Source: Streptomyces hawaiiensis (GTDB lineage: Bacteria > Actinomycetota > Actinomycetes > Streptomycetales > Streptomycetaceae). From it: a stretch of 64,000 nt of DNA. The position numbers and the translations under genes are program-made. The notes under the pieces were generated by a model. The model had not been told where the DNA came from. It was given only the letters and a program-made list of their open reading frames with translations, and did not search any database. Of this stretch, positions 17,183-26,163 are shown piece after piece (within the stretch, counting starts at the first letter, position 1; every line of letters begins with the position of its first letter). The DNA lies in contig NZ_CP021978.1 of the NCBI RefSeq assembly GCF_004803895.1, forward strand, positions 2,418,001-2,482,000, written 5' to 3'.

Positions 17183-17743
17183 TCAGCCCGCGTCCGGCAT
17201 GCCCCTTCCCGTGCCGGGGTCCGGCTGGTCCTGGTCCGGGCGGGGCTGTGGGAGGACCGGCTGGAGGACCAGCATCCGCTCGACGAGGCGCAGGAACATC
17301 GCCACGTCCCGTATCAGGTCGTCGGCGTCCCGGCCGGTGGCCGCGCCCTGGATGCCCGCCTCGGCCCGGGCCCGGCGCCGGGCGCCGGAGGCGAACAGGG
17401 CGCTCCAGTCGGTCAGTTCGGGTGCGATCTCGGGGAGCACTTCCCAGGCGCTCCGGATCTTGGCCCGGGCCCGGGGCGAGGTCTCCGGGCGCCCCCGGGC
17501 GGCGAGTACCGCGGCGGCGGTGCGCAGGGCGGCGAGGTGGGCCGTCGCGTAGCGCTCGTTCGGTGTTTCCAGGGCGGTGGCCTCGTCGAGGCTCGCGCGG
17601 GCCTGGGCGAGCAGGTCGAGGGCGGCGGGCGGGGCCGTGGCCCGGCGCAGCACGGGGTGCACGTCGCTCGCCGGTCCGGTCAGTGAGGGGGCAGGGCCGG
17701 TGGCGCGGCGCCGACGGGCGGCTGCTGCGTGGTAGCTGGCCAT
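17183..17743 (-). CDS. SAV_6107-family HEPN-domain protein
   Basis: This 186-residue helical protein is of the type named after S. avermitilis SAV_6107. The core ALDLLAQARASLDEATALETPNERYATAHLAALRTAAAVLAARGRP is the HEPN-like helix pair. The C-terminal half (DADDLIRDVAMFLRLVERML) completes the bundle. I do not see a clear R-x4-6-H RNase motif. In this subfamily the function is unknown. ATG 17743 has a perfect AGGAGG. It is divergent from the ABC/YhgE genes, with a 178-nt shared upstream region. Confidence 0.85.
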   Translation of the reverse strand: MASYHAAAARRRRATGPAPSLTGPASDVHPVLRRATAPPAALDLLAQARASLDEATALETPNERYATAHLAALRTAAAVLAARGRPETSPRARAKIRSAWEVLPEIAPELTDWSALFASGARRRARAEAGIQGAATGRDADDLIRDVAMFLRLVERMLVLQPVLPQPRPDQDQPDPGTGRGMPDAG

Positions 17744-17845
17744 GACGAACCTCCTGTCGTCTGTGTGACGGCACGTCCGGTCACGAAGTGCCGTATGTGA
17801 CCCATCGTGAGGTATGGCACTGACAATCCGTTCTGACCTGGTGTT

Positions 17846-17874
17846 TTGCTTCGCTCGTAGGTTCGGAGTAGTTT
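17846..17874 (+). promoter_or_regulatory. Promoter for the ABC/YhgE genes
   Basis: TTGCTT (17846-17851), a 17-nt spacer and TAGTTT (17869-17874). The predicted start is near 17881, inside the palindrome at 17879-17892. Confidence 0.55.
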
Positions 17875-17878
17875 TTGC

Positions 17879-17892
17879 ACTGACCAGTCAGT
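17879..17892. promoter_or_regulatory. TetR-type operator palindrome at the transcription start
   Basis: ACTGACCAGTCAGT is a 14-bp inverted repeat with perfect 6-bp arms (ACTGAC / GTCAGT). It sits on the predicted start of the ABC/YhgE transcript, whose third gene encodes a TetR protein. Autorepression is the likely reading. A one-mismatch copy occurs upstream of fadD at 49546-49559. Confidence 0.6.
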
Positions 17893-17921
17893 TCAATTCC
17901 ACGCACATGCGAGGGAGCCTC

Positions 17922-18722
17922 GTGGGGGAACAAGCGGGAGGGGTGCGGGTCACCGCCGACGGCCTCGGGATCAAGGGGCCACGGGGGTGGGCGGTCCGGG
18001 GGATCTCCGTCGACGCCGGGCCGGGGGAACTCATCGTGGTCGAGGGCCCGTCGGGGTCCGGCCGTACGTGCCTGCTGCTCGCGCTGACGGGGCGGATGAA
18101 GGTCTCGGAGGGCACGGCCGCCGTCGGTGACGCGCGGTTGCCGAAGCAGATGGCGGCGGTGCGGGGCCTCAGCGCGCTGGCGCACGTCCCGGGGGTCACC
18201 GACCTCGACCCGGCGCTGACCGTCGGCGAGCACCTGCGGGAACGAGCGCTGCTCCAGCGCCGGTTCGGCGCCTCGCTGCGCGGCCTCCTGCGACCCCGCG
18301 CCGAGCGGGCGGCCGAGGCCCGGCAGCACGTCGACGCCGCACTCGAAGCCGCCGGGCTCGACCTGGAGGCCCTGCCCAAGGGGCCGCGCACGGCCGTACG
18401 GGACCTGGAGCGCCTGGAGGCGCTGCGGCTGTCGGTGGCGCTCGCCCTGGTCGGCGGGCCGCGGCTGCTCGGCATCGACGACACCGACCTCAAGCTCTCG
18501 GACGGGGAGCGGAAGGAGGTCTGGGCGCTGCTCAGGTCCCTCGCCGACGCCGGGACGACGGTCGTGGCCGTGTGCAGCGAGGTCCCCGATGGGGCCGTCA
18601 GGGTCTCCACCGCGGAGAGCCCCGAAGAGCCGGCCGCCGAGGCAGGCCAGGCCGATCAGGCCGATCAGGCCGATCAGGGAGAGGAGAAGGCCGATGCGCT
18701 CGCCGAGACTGGCCGCGCTTGA
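17922..18722 (+). CDS. Degenerate ABC ATPase-like protein
   Basis: This 266-residue protein has the outline of an ABC ATP-binding subunit: AVRGISVDAGPGELIVVEGPSGSGRTCLLLALTG near residues 23-55 and a Walker B-like RLLGIDDTD near 186-194. Key residues differ: Walker A reads GPSGSGRT, with Arg where Lys is expected, and the LSGGQ signature is replaced by a stretch like RDLERLEAL. The tail is Glu/Ala/Gln/Asp-rich with a QAD repeat. GTG 17922 follows GAGGGAG with good spacing. ATG 17907 is an alternative. It overlaps the YhgE gene by 29 nt, so the pair probably works together. ATPase activity is doubtful. Confidence 0.8.
   Translation: MGEQAGGVRVTADGLGIKGPRGWAVRGISVDAGPGELIVVEGPSGSGRTCLLLALTGRMKVSEGTAAVGDARLPKQMAAVRGLSALAHVPGVTDLDPALTVGEHLRERALLQRRFGASLRGLLRPRAERAAEARQHVDAALEAAGLDLEALPKGPRTAVRDLERLEALRLSVALALVGGPRLLGIDDTDLKLSDGERKEVWALLRSLADAGTTVVAVCSEVPDGAVRVSTAESPEEPAAEAGQADQADQADQGEEKADALAETGRA
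18648..18682 (+). repeat. Tandem 9-bp repeat GATCAGGCC in the ABC gene tail
   Basis: Between about 18648 and 18682 a 9-bp unit is repeated three to four times and encodes A-D-Q repeats. It directly precedes the ribosome-binding site of the YhgE gene (GGAGAGGAGAAGG). Slippage here would change the ABC C-terminus in steps of three residues without a frameshift. Confidence 0.7.
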
Positions 18723-20778
18723 GCTGCGCCGCTTCGGGCGGGGGAAGCTTCCGCGCGCCGCGCTGGTAGCGCTGCTGATGCTGCCGCTGCTGTACGGCGC
18801 GCTGTACCTGTGGTCGTTCTGGGACCCGTACGGCCGTCTGGACCGGATCCCCGTGGCGCTCGTGAACGACGACAAGGGGGCGACCGCCGACGGGAAGGAG
18901 ATCACGGCGGGCGACGACATCACGAAGGGCCTGCGCGACAGCAAGACCTTCGACTGGCAGGAGGTGAGCGCCGCCGAGGCCCGCAGGGGCGTCGAGGACG
19001 GCAGCTACTACCTGTCGCTCACCATGCCCGCCGACTTCAGCGAGCGGATCGCCTCCAGCTCCGGGAACACCCCGGAGACCGGCGCCCTCCAGGTGCGCAC
19101 GAACGACGCGAACAACTACATCGTCGGGCAGATCTCCCGGACGGTCTTCGGCGAGGTGCGGCAGGCGGCGTCCACGAAGACGTCCCGGTCGTTCCTGGAC
19201 AAGATCTTCGTGTCGTTCTCCGACATCCACGGCAAGACCGTGAAGGCGGCGAAGGGCGCCGACCGGCTCAAGGGCGGCATAGGCAAGGCCGAGAAGGGCT
19301 CCAAGGACCTCGCCGACGGCCTGAAGGACGCCAAGGACGGCAGCGGCAAGCTGTCCACGGGCCTGAAGAAGCTCAACACCGGCGCGGGCGACCTGGAGGA
19401 CGGCTCGAAGCGGGTCGCGGAGGGCACACAGAAGCTCGCCGACCGGGTCAACGGCACCTCCGACAAGATCGGTCCCTTCCTGAAGGGCAACGAGAAGACC
19501 ATCGGTGACACCGCCCAGCTGGTCGCCGACTCCTCCGGGGTGATCCGCAAGCATCTGGACACCCTGGTGAAGACGGCCCCGACCGCCGCGAAGGGCGCCC
19601 GCGCGGCGTCCGGCACCCTGAACGACGTGTACGCCCGGCGCTGCGACGATCCCGTCCTGCCCGACGCGGCCTGCTCCGACCTGAAGAAGGCCAAGGACGC
19701 CGCCGCCGACGTGACCGTCATCGCGGACGACCTCAACACGCTGATCGCGGACCAGGACGGCGATCTGGACAAGCTCGACAAGAACCTCGCCACTCTCCAG
19801 AAGCAGTCCCAGGCCCTCGCGAACCGCGCGCCACACCTCTCCGAGGACCTCGCCGACGCCGTCAAGAAGATCAACAAGCTGAACGACGGGGCGGCCGAGG
19901 TCGCCGCCGGGGCGAAGAAGCTGCACAAGGGGATCGGCACGGCCAAGACCGGCGCCGTCGACCTGGACAAGGGCGTCGGCAAGCTGAAGACCGGCGCGGA
20001 CGACCTCAACGGGGGCATCTTCAAGCTCGTCGACGGCTCCGGGAAGCTCGCCGGCGGCCTGCACGACGGGGCGGAGCAGATCCCCGACTACGACGAGCGG
20101 GACCGCGACCGGCGCACCGAGGTCATGGCCGATCCCGTGCGGCTCGCCTCCCAGGACCTGCACAAGGCGCCCAACTACGGCACCGGGTTCGCCCCGTACT
20201 TCATCCCGCTGTCCCTGTGGGTGGGCGCGATGGTGGCGTACATGCTGATCGCGCCCATGAACCGGCGGGCGCTCGCCGCGGGCGCCTCGGCGTGGCGGAT
20301 CGCGCTGGCGGGCTGGCTGCCGGTGGTGGCGATCGGCGTGTTGCAGACGGTGGCGCTGATGTCGGTGCTGCACTGGGCGGTCGGCCTTCAGATGGCGCGA
20401 GCGGCCGGGACGGTGGGATTCCTGTTCCTGGTGACGGCCTGCTTCGCGGCAATCGTGCAATGGCTGAACGCGCGCTTCGGGGCGGCGGGCCGGATCCTCG
20501 TCCTCGCGCTGCTGATGCTCCAGCTGACCTCGGCGGGCGGCACGTACCCCGTACAGACCAGCCCCGGGTTCTTCAACGCGCTCCACCCGTTCCTCCCGAT
20601 GAGCTACGTCGTCGAGGCCCTCAGGCGGCTCATCACCGGCGGTGGACTCGCACCGGTGTGGCACGCGTGCGTGGTGCTGACGGCGTTCACCGCGGGCGCC
20701 CTCGCGCTGACCGCCGTGGCGGCCCGCCGGCGCCAGGTGTGGACGCTGGACCGGCTGCACCCGGAGCTCAGCCTGTGA
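18694..20778 (+). CDS. YhgE/Pip-family membrane protein
   Basis: This 694-residue protein has one N-terminal helix (AALVALLMLPLLYGALYLW), a long extracytoplasmic stalk, and five or six C-terminal helices of the ABC-2 permease type (from about residue 500). The N-terminal block RLDRIPVALVNDDKGA and the stalk with many GxxxLxxG-type heptads (KLSTGLKKLNTGAGDLEDGSKR) are typical of YhgE/Pip, RND-like or ESX-related proteins, including the phage-infection protein family. It could be an exporter or an envelope stress protein. ATG 18694 has a strong ribosome-binding site within the upstream ABC gene. TetR follows directly. Confidence 0.9.
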   Translation: MRSPRLAALELRRFGRGKLPRAALVALLMLPLLYGALYLWSFWDPYGRLDRIPVALVNDDKGATADGKEITAGDDITKGLRDSKTFDWQEVSAAEARRGVEDGSYYLSLTMPADFSERIASSSGNTPETGALQVRTNDANNYIVGQISRTVFGEVRQAASTKTSRSFLDKIFVSFSDIHGKTVKAAKGADRLKGGIGKAEKGSKDLADGLKDAKDGSGKLSTGLKKLNTGAGDLEDGSKRVAEGTQKLADRVNGTSDKIGPFLKGNEKTIGDTAQLVADSSGVIRKHLDTLVKTAPTAAKGARAASGTLNDVYARRCDDPVLPDAACSDLKKAKDAAADVTVIADDLNTLIADQDGDLDKLDKNLATLQKQSQALANRAPHLSEDLADAVKKINKLNDGAAEVAAGAKKLHKGIGTAKTGAVDLDKGVGKLKTGADDLNGGIFKLVDGSGKLAGGLHDGAEQIPDYDERDRDRRTEVMADPVRLASQDLHKAPNYGTGFAPYFIPLSLWVGAMVAYMLIAPMNRRALAAGASAWRIALAGWLPVVAIGVLQTVALMSVLHWAVGLQMARAAGTVGFLFLVTACFAAIVQWLNARFGAAGRILVLALLMLQLTSAGGTYPVQTSPGFFNALHPFLPMSYVVEALRRLITGGGLAPVWHACVVLTAFTAGALALTAVAARRRQVWTLDRLHPELSL

Positions 20779-20825
20779 GCCCCACCGTCAGGAGCACCAC
20801 CGTCACTTCCCCCGGAAAGGTTCCT

Positions 20826-21470
20826 GTGACAATCAGGGCCATGGAAAGCAGCAGTGCCGCGTCGGGCGGCAGCACGCGCCGCGAGGCCACCCGGCAAAAG
20901 CTCTACGAGGCGGCCGTCACGCTCATCGCCGAGCAGGGGTTCTCCGCCACGACCGTGGACGAGATCGCCGAGCGTGCGGGAGTCGCGAAGGGCACGGTCT
21001 ACTACAACTTCGCGAGCAAGTCCGTCCTCTTCGAGGAACTGCTGCGGCACGGAGTGGGTCTGCTGACCGCCTCCCTGCGGGAAGCGGCCGAGCGGACGGC
21101 GCGGGAGGGCGGCAGCAAGGTCGACGCCCTGGACGCGATGATCCGCGCGGGGCTGGTCTTCATCGACCGCTACCCGGCCTTCACCCAGCTGTACGTGGCC
21201 GAGCTGTGGCGCACCAACCGGGCCTGGCAGTCCACGCTGATGGTGGTCCGGCAGCAGGCCGTCGCGGTCGTGGAGGACGTCCTGCGCGACGGCGTGGCGG
21301 GCGGCGAGTTCAGCGAGGAGATCGATGTCTCTCTGACGGCGTCCGCGCTGGTCGGCATGGTCCTGGTGGCGGCCCTCGACTGGAAGTCCTTCCAGCCGGA
21401 ACGCTCCCTGGACGACGTCCACGCGGCACTGTCCCGGCTGCTTCAGGGCCGGGTGAGCGGCCGCCGCTGA
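20826..21470 (+). CDS. TetR-family transcriptional regulator
   Basis: This is a TetR repressor with an N-terminal helix-turn-helix: LYEAAVTLIAEQGFSATTVDEIAERAGVAKGTVYYNFASKSVLFEELL. The C-terminal ligand/dimer domain is of the AcrR type. GTG 20826 is preceded by GGAAAGG and gives 214 residues. ATG 20841 gives 209 and is an alternative. The gene lies 47 nt after the YhgE gene in the same direction, so it likely controls its own operon through the palindrome at 17879-17892. The inducer is unknown. Confidence 0.92.
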   Translation: MTIRAMESSSAASGGSTRREATRQKLYEAAVTLIAEQGFSATTVDEIAERAGVAKGTVYYNFASKSVLFEELLRHGVGLLTASLREAAERTAREGGSKVDALDAMIRAGLVFIDRYPAFTQLYVAELWRTNRAWQSTLMVVRQQAVAVVEDVLRDGVAGGEFSEEIDVSLTASALVGMVLVAALDWKSFQPERSLDDVHAALSRLLQGRVSGRR

Positions 21471-21904
21471 CCGAACTCCCGGTGCACAGGTGAAAGCGCC
21501 GGTCCGGTGTGGCCGCGTCCCCCGCGGGCCACCTCGAACCGGCGCCTTCCCTGCTCCCCCGTACGTCCCCCCGCAGGACCCCCGTTCGGTCGTCCCCCGG
21601 TACTCCCCCGTGCCTCGCTCCCGCCGACACCGCCGGCGGAAGGAGCGGATCATGGGCCGGCTCCGTTCCGGCGCCCCGTGTCGCCGGTGCCGGAGCCGTG
21701 CCCCTCTCCGTGTCTCCACTCTCTCGTCCGCGCAGGTCGTCCCCCATCCGCGCGCGTACTCAACTCCCCGGCTAGGTACGCGGTACTCACTCCTGCGCAC
21801 CCGGGCCCAGAACGCTCCACCGCCGCCTGGTCACGATCACGCCCGCGCCCGTACTCGGGGGTGGCCGGCGGGGGCTGTCAGCGGGGGCCGATAAAGTCGC
21901 CGGC
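21471..21904. other. 434-bp non-coding gap
   Basis: No convincing gene was found between tetR and the CrtI-like gene. A terminator-like hairpin is at 21496-21545. Two GTACTCA half-sites lie at about 21757 and 21784. A -10 box sits just before the next start. The rest is Pro/Arg/Ser-coding in several frames, which is usual for random high-GC sequence. Confidence 0.5.
21496..21545 (+). terminator. Terminator after tetR
   Basis: GCGCCGGT (21496-21503) pairs with ACCGGCGC (21538-21545), and the inner GTGGCC-GCG pairs with CGC-GGGCCAC. The long imperfect hairpin starts 26 nt after the tetR stop. Confidence 0.6.
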
Positions 21905-23395
21905 ATGGCACGGATTGCGGTGATCGGCGCCGGGATGGGCGCGCTGGCGGCTGCCGCCCGGCTGGCCGTCGCGGGCCACCGGGTGGCGGTGTACGAGCGG
22001 ACGGACACCTACGGCGGAGCGCTGCGCCGCTTCGAGCGCGACGGGTTCTCCTTCGACACGGGTCCCGCCCTGCTGCCGCTGCCCGCCGTCTACCGCGACC
22101 TGTTCGTCAAGACCGGCAAGGAGCCGCTGGAGTCCTGCGTCGAGGTGGTCCAGGTCGACCCGTCGTCCCGGCACGTGTTCGCGGACGGCACCGAGGTGTC
22201 GCTGCCGAACGCCTCGCGCGCGGGCGTCGTCGCCGCCCTGGACGAGGGGCTCGGCGCGGGCGCCGGACAGCGCTGGGGCGACTTCCTGGTCCGGGCCCGC
22301 GAGGCCTGGGACCGGACCCGCCGGCCCCTGCTGGAGGAGCCGCTCTGGCCGAACTGGCAGGTGCTGGCCGAGCGCGAGCCCTACCCGTCGGTGCCCCACA
22401 AGCGGCTGCTGCGCACCCGCCGGGCCGGCACACTCGCCGAGATCGGCGCCTGGGAGCTGCGCGACCCCCGGCTCGCGGCACTCCTGGAGAGCCACGCCCT
22501 CGGGTACGGCCTGGATCCCCGGGCCGCCCCGGCGAGCGCGGCCGTACTGCCGTACCTGGAGCACGCCTTCGGCATCTGGTACGTGCGCGGCGGCCTGCGC
22601 GAGCTGGCGCGGGCGGTGTACGAGCGGTGTCTGGCCCGCAGGGTCGAGTTCCACTTCGGCGCGGACGTCACCGGCGTGCTGGAGAAGGACGGCCGGGCGT
22701 CGGGGGTGGAACTCGCCGACGGGTCGGTCGCGGAGGCGGACTTCGTGGTCGCCGGCGTCGCGCCCGGTGTCCTGGACCGGCTGACGTCGGGAAGCGTCGT
22801 CCGGGGCGAGGGCGAGGTGCTCGCGCAGCCCGCGGCGGCCGCCCGGCTGACCCTCCTGCTGGCCCTGCGCGGCCCCCGCCCCGGGGGCACGGCGCACCGC
22901 ACGGTGGTGCACACCCGGGACCGCGAGGCCGAGTTGGACGCCCTGTTCGGCACGGCGGCCGTAAATCCGAGTCCCACGGTCACGGTGCTGCGGCCCGACG
23001 ACCCGCGCCTGGCCCCGGCGGACCACGAGGCGGTCACCCTCACGACGGTGGTGCCCGCGCGGCCCGGCCGGCCCCACGGCGACCTCGTGGATCACATGCT
23101 CACCGTCGCCGAACGCGCCGTACTGGGCCTGCGAAGGCGCCTCCTCTGGCACGAGGTGCGCACCCCCGCCGACATCGCGGAGGCGACGGGTGCGGAGGGC
23201 GGGGCGGTGCCGGTGCCGGCCCTGGCGGCGGCCGGCGGACGGCTGCTGCATCCGTCCAACAGCACGCGGCTGCCCGGTCTGTTCACCGTGGGCGGCTGGG
23301 CCCACCCCGGCGGCGGACTGCCGCACGCGGGCATGTCGGGGGCGCTGGTCGCGGGACTGATCGTGGAGGGCCCGGAGTTCCGCGGCTCGCAGTGA
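21905..23395 (+). CDS. CrtI-like FAD-dependent oxidoreductase
   Basis: This 496-residue flavoprotein is of the phytoene desaturase/amine oxidase type. The FAD-binding motif VIGAGMGALAAAARLAVAGHRVAVYER is at the N-terminus, followed by GFSFDTGPALLPLP. The C-terminus has the flavin-contact block LFTVGGWAHPGGGLPHAGMSGALVAGL. No other carotenoid genes are nearby, so the substrate is open. Many genomes carry such NAD(P)-binding oxidoreductases outside crt clusters. ATG 21905 has no ribosome-binding site. TAAAGT at 21892-21897 ends 7 nt before the ATG, so the mRNA may be leaderless. Confidence 0.85.
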   Translation: MARIAVIGAGMGALAAAARLAVAGHRVAVYERTDTYGGALRRFERDGFSFDTGPALLPLPAVYRDLFVKTGKEPLESCVEVVQVDPSSRHVFADGTEVSLPNASRAGVVAALDEGLGAGAGQRWGDFLVRAREAWDRTRRPLLEEPLWPNWQVLAEREPYPSVPHKRLLRTRRAGTLAEIGAWELRDPRLAALLESHALGYGLDPRAAPASAAVLPYLEHAFGIWYVRGGLRELARAVYERCLARRVEFHFGADVTGVLEKDGRASGVELADGSVAEADFVVAGVAPGVLDRLTSGSVVRGEGEVLAQPAAAARLTLLLALRGPRPGGTAHRTVVHTRDREAELDALFGTAAVNPSPTVTVLRPDDPRLAPADHEAVTLTTVVPARPGRPHGDLVDHMLTVAERAVLGLRRRLLWHEVRTPADIAEATGAEGGAVPVPALAAAGGRLLHPSNSTRLPGLFTVGGWAHPGGGLPHAGMSGALVAGLIVEGPEFRGSQ

Positions 23396-23422
23396 GCGGG
23401 ACGCCCCGGCGGGACTCAGGCT

Positions 23423-24358
23423 TCAGAAACGGTACTGCTCGTCGAAACCGTTCCCCTGGGGCTGCTGCCCGCCGCCCTGGTACGGGTACGGCTGCTCCGG
23501 CGGCAGCTCCTGCCCGTACTCGTCGGTGTTGCGCTGCTGCGGGACCCAGACCCCGCCGGGCGGGGCCTCGCCGGCGTAGGTGCCGGCGTACTGGTCCTGG
23601 CCGTAGCCCTGCTGGCCGTAGTACTGCTGGTCGCCGTACGTGCCGTCGTAGGCGGCCTGGCCGTAGTTCGACGAGCCGATGTACGGGTCGGAGTAGGCGG
23701 CGTACTGCTGCTGACCGGTGGCGTCGTAGCCCTGCTGCTGGCCGTAGCCGGAGTAGTCGTAGCCGTAGGACTGGTCGGCGGCCTGGGCGGCGTACTGGTC
23801 CTGGGGCTGCTGTTCCCCGGCCTGGTACCCGTTGTCGTAGACGCCGTAGGAGCCGGTGTCCTCGGGCATGGGCTGCGGATCGTAGACGGCGGTGGTCTCG
23901 CCGGCCGTCGGCCGGTGGGCGGGGCGGGCGGGGGTGAAGACGTCGTCGCGGTCGTAGTCGTCGTCCTGGCCGTAGGCGGCGGGGTCGCGGCGGTAGCCGC
24001 CGGCCTCGTCGTCCTGGCGGCCCTCGGCCTCCAGGCCGGAGACCTCCAGGGTCGGCTCCTGACGGCCGCGCTCACCGCGGCGGCGCTTGCTGCCGCCCAG
24101 CGCGGGCGCGTTCATCGCCCAGCCGGCCGCGAAGCCGCTGCGGAACGACAGGGTGACGTAGGTCTGCCCGACCGCGAAGGCGGCCGCGCCCAGTCCGATC
24201 ACGACGACCGAGGGGATCAGGACACCGACGACGACACCGAGGAACCCGGCGAAGGCCAGCAGCCGCCAGCGCAGCCGCGCCTTGTACTGCAGCAGCACCT
24301 CGCCCAGAAGCCACAGCGCGACGATGCCGAACGCGATGTAGAGGACCGCCCAGCCCAT
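23423..24358 (-). CDS. Membrane protein with Tyr/Gln-rich prion-like tail
   Basis: This 311-residue protein starts with two or three membrane helices (residues 1-80: AVLYIAFGIVALWLLGEVLL, LLAFAGFLGVVVGVLIPSVVVIGLG). It continues with a charged linker and a long low-complexity cytoplasmic tail of Tyr, Gln, Gly and Asp (about residues 150-311), with many GYGQ, QYYGQ and YDAT units. Similar hypothetical membrane proteins exist in Streptomyces. The function is unknown. The tail composition resembles phase-separating domains. ATG 24358 follows GAGAGGGG. It lies 56 nt downstream of metF in the same direction. Confidence 0.88.
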   Translation of the reverse strand: MGWAVLYIAFGIVALWLLGEVLLQYKARLRWRLLAFAGFLGVVVGVLIPSVVVIGLGAAAFAVGQTYVTLSFRSGFAAGWAMNAPALGGSKRRRGERGRQEPTLEVSGLEAEGRQDDEAGGYRRDPAAYGQDDDYDRDDVFTPARPAHRPTAGETTAVYDPQPMPEDTGSYGVYDNGYQAGEQQPQDQYAAQAADQSYGYDYSGYGQQQGYDATGQQQYAAYSDPYIGSSNYGQAAYDGTYGDQQYYGQQGYGQDQYAGTYAGEAPPGGVWVPQQRNTDEYGQELPPEQPYPYQGGGQQPQGNGFDEQYRF

Positions 24359-24414
24359 GTACGCCCCTCTCCCAGTGGCCGCTACGCAGTGTGTCGTAGA
24401 CCCGTGCGAACGGT

Positions 24415-25338
24415 CTAGGCCTGCGGTGAGTGGTGCAGGCCCAGGTTCTCGTAGATTTCCAGTGTCGCGGTGGAGTTGTTGAGCGTGATGAAGTGCAAGC
24501 CGGGCACGCCCTCGGCGAGCAGCTGCGCACAGAACTCCGTGGCGAATTCGATCCCAATGGAGCGTACAGCGGCCGGATCGTCTTTTGCTGTGAGGATCCG
24601 CTCTTTCAGGGCAGCCGGGAACGCGGCGTTGGTGAGGGACCCGATCCGGTCCAGCGTCTTCACACTCGCGATCGGCATCACCTCGGGGATGATCGGGGTG
24701 TCGCAGCCGGCGGCCGAGACCCGGTCGCGCAGCCGGAGATAGTCCTCCGGCTGGAAGAACATCTGCGTGATGGCGTAGTCCGCGCCCGCCCGGCACTTGT
24801 CGACGAAGTGGCGGACGTCGGTCTCCCAGTCGGCGGAGCGCGGGTGCATCGCCGGGAAGGCGGCGACGCCCACGCAGAAGTCGCCGGACGCCTTGATCAG
24901 CTCGACGAGCTCGGCGGCGTAGGCGAGGCCCCGGGGGTGCGGCACCCAGTCGCCCATCGGGTCACCGGGCGGGTCGCCGCGCAGGGCGAGCATGTTGCGG
25001 ATCCCGGCGTCGGCGTACTGGCCGATGATGTTGCGCAGGTCGGCCACCGAGTGGTCGACCGCGGTGAGGTGGGCAATCGGGGTGAGGGTGGTGTCGGAGG
25101 CGATCGCCTCGGTCGCCTTGACCGTCCCCGCGCGGGTGGAGCCGCCCGCGCCGTAGGTGACGGAGACGAAGTCGGGCGCCACGGCCTCGACCCGGCGCAG
25201 CGCGTTCCACAGGTTCCGCTCGCCCTTCGGGGTCTTGGGGGCGTAGAACTCGAACGAGTACGTCGTCTTGCCGGCCGCGAGCATGTCGCGGACGGTGCGA
25301 GCGTGGTCCGATCTGACGGATGCGGTGCCGAGGGCCAT
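24415..25338 (-). CDS. metF: 5,10-methylenetetrahydrofolate reductase
   Basis: MetF reduces 5,10-methylene-THF to 5-methyl-THF with FAD, supplying methyl groups for methionine. The 307-residue TIM barrel shows the family blocks [19 protein letters not shown] (catalytic Glu in FEF), [33 protein letters not shown] and [18 protein letters not shown] 25338 has no ribosome-binding site. TAACCT (25350-25345), with TTGGGG 17 nt further upstream, predicts a leaderless mRNA. The gene pairs with the Tyr/Gln-rich protein gene downstream. Confidence 0.97.
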   Translation of the reverse strand: MALGTASVRSDHARTVRDMLAAGKTTYSFEFYAPKTPKGERNLWNALRRVEAVAPDFVSVTYGAGGSTRAGTVKATEAIASDTTLTPIAHLTAVDHSVADLRNIIGQYADAGIRNMLALRGDPPGDPMGDWVPHPRGLAYAAELVELIKASGDFCVGVAAFPAMHPRSADWETDVRHFVDKCRAGADYAITQMFFQPEDYLRLRDRVSAAGCDTPIIPEVMPIASVKTLDRIGSLTNAAFPAALKERILTAKDDPAAVRSIGIEFATEFCAQLLAEGVPGLHFITLNNSTATLEIYENLGLHHSPQA

Positions 25339-25344
25339 ACCGGC

Positions 25345-25373
25345 AGGTTAGCCAGGGGCGGTCGGTCCCCCAA
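25345..25373 (-). promoter_or_regulatory. metF promoter (leaderless)
   Basis: On the minus strand TTGGGG (25373-25368), a 17-nt spacer and TAACCT (25350-25345). The start is expected at or next to the A of the ATG. Confidence 0.55.
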
Positions 25374-25436
25374 CAGTGGGCCGACATTTGCCCGAATTGT
25401 CCACTCGCTGTCCACCCCTTGGACAATCCGTCCTGA

Positions 25437-26090
25437 TTACTCCTCCCGCAGTCGCTTGGCGAACTCGGCCGCCACGGCACCCGGGTCGTCGGCCTCGGTG
25501 ATCGCCCGTACGACGACGACGCGCCGGGCCCCCGCTTCCAGGACCTGGTCGAGGTTGCCGAGGTCGATGCCGCCGATGGCGAACCAGGGGCGGTCGGTGC
25601 CGAGGGCGGCGGTGTACCGGACGAGGTCCAGGCCGGGCGCGTGGCGGCCGGGCTTGGTGGGGGTCGGCCAGCACGGGCCGGTGCAGAAGTAGTCCACGCC
25701 CTGCTGGACGGCGGCCGCGGCGGCCTCGGACTCGGCGTGGGTGGAGCGGCCGATCAGGATGGCGTCGCCGAGGAGCGCACGGGCCGCGGGGACCGGCAGG
25801 TCCCCCTGGCCGAGGTGCAGGACGTCGGCGCCGGCGGCGTGGGCGACGTCCGCCCGGTCGTTGACCGCGAGCAGTTTGCCGTGCCGCGCACAGGCGTCGG
25901 CGAAGACGGCCAGGTGCTCCAGCTCCTCACCGGCCTCCATGCCCTTGTCCCGCAGCTGCACGATGTCGACCCCGCCGGCCAGCACGGCGTCGAGGAACTC
26001 CCCGAGATCGCCCTGCCGCTTGCGCGCGTCGGTGCAGAGATAGACCCGGGCGTCGGCGAGCTGGGCCCGTGCGGTGGCGGCGGCGGTCAT
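25437..26090 (-). CDS. thiE: Thiamine-phosphate synthase
   Basis: ThiE joins HMP pyrophosphate and the thiazole phosphate to give thiamine phosphate. The 217-residue TIM barrel shows [89 protein letters not shown] and [13 protein letters not shown], all typical of ThiE. ATG 26090 follows GGGGGA. The frame extends to 26237 but the early part is not coding. It is not in the thiOSG operon and I see no TPP riboswitch upstream of it. The companion thi operon lies 2.4 kb away on the other strand. Confidence 0.96.
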   Translation of the reverse strand: MTAAATARAQLADARVYLCTDARKRQGDLGEFLDAVLAGGVDIVQLRDKGMEAGEELEHLAVFADACARHGKLLAVNDRADVAHAAGADVLHLGQGDLPVPAARALLGDAILIGRSTHAESEAAAAAVQQGVDYFCTGPCWPTPTKPGRHAPGLDLVRYTAALGTDRPWFAIGGIDLGNLDQVLEAGARRVVVVRAITEADDPGAVAAEFAKRLREE

Positions 26091-26163
26091 GCGTGTCCCC
26101 CAGGGTGTCGTGGCATGCGGGCCGGGTGGGCCCGCACGTGCGTCAGCAGCGTAGATCCGGCCC

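Noticed and set aside
21757..21790. Two GTACTCA half-sites upstream of the CrtI-like gene, considered as a MacR box (TGAGTAC-N2-GTACTCA).
   Set aside because: The left halves do not match and the spacing is 3, not 2. The half-site is short and recurs elsewhere, for example in the trp leader.
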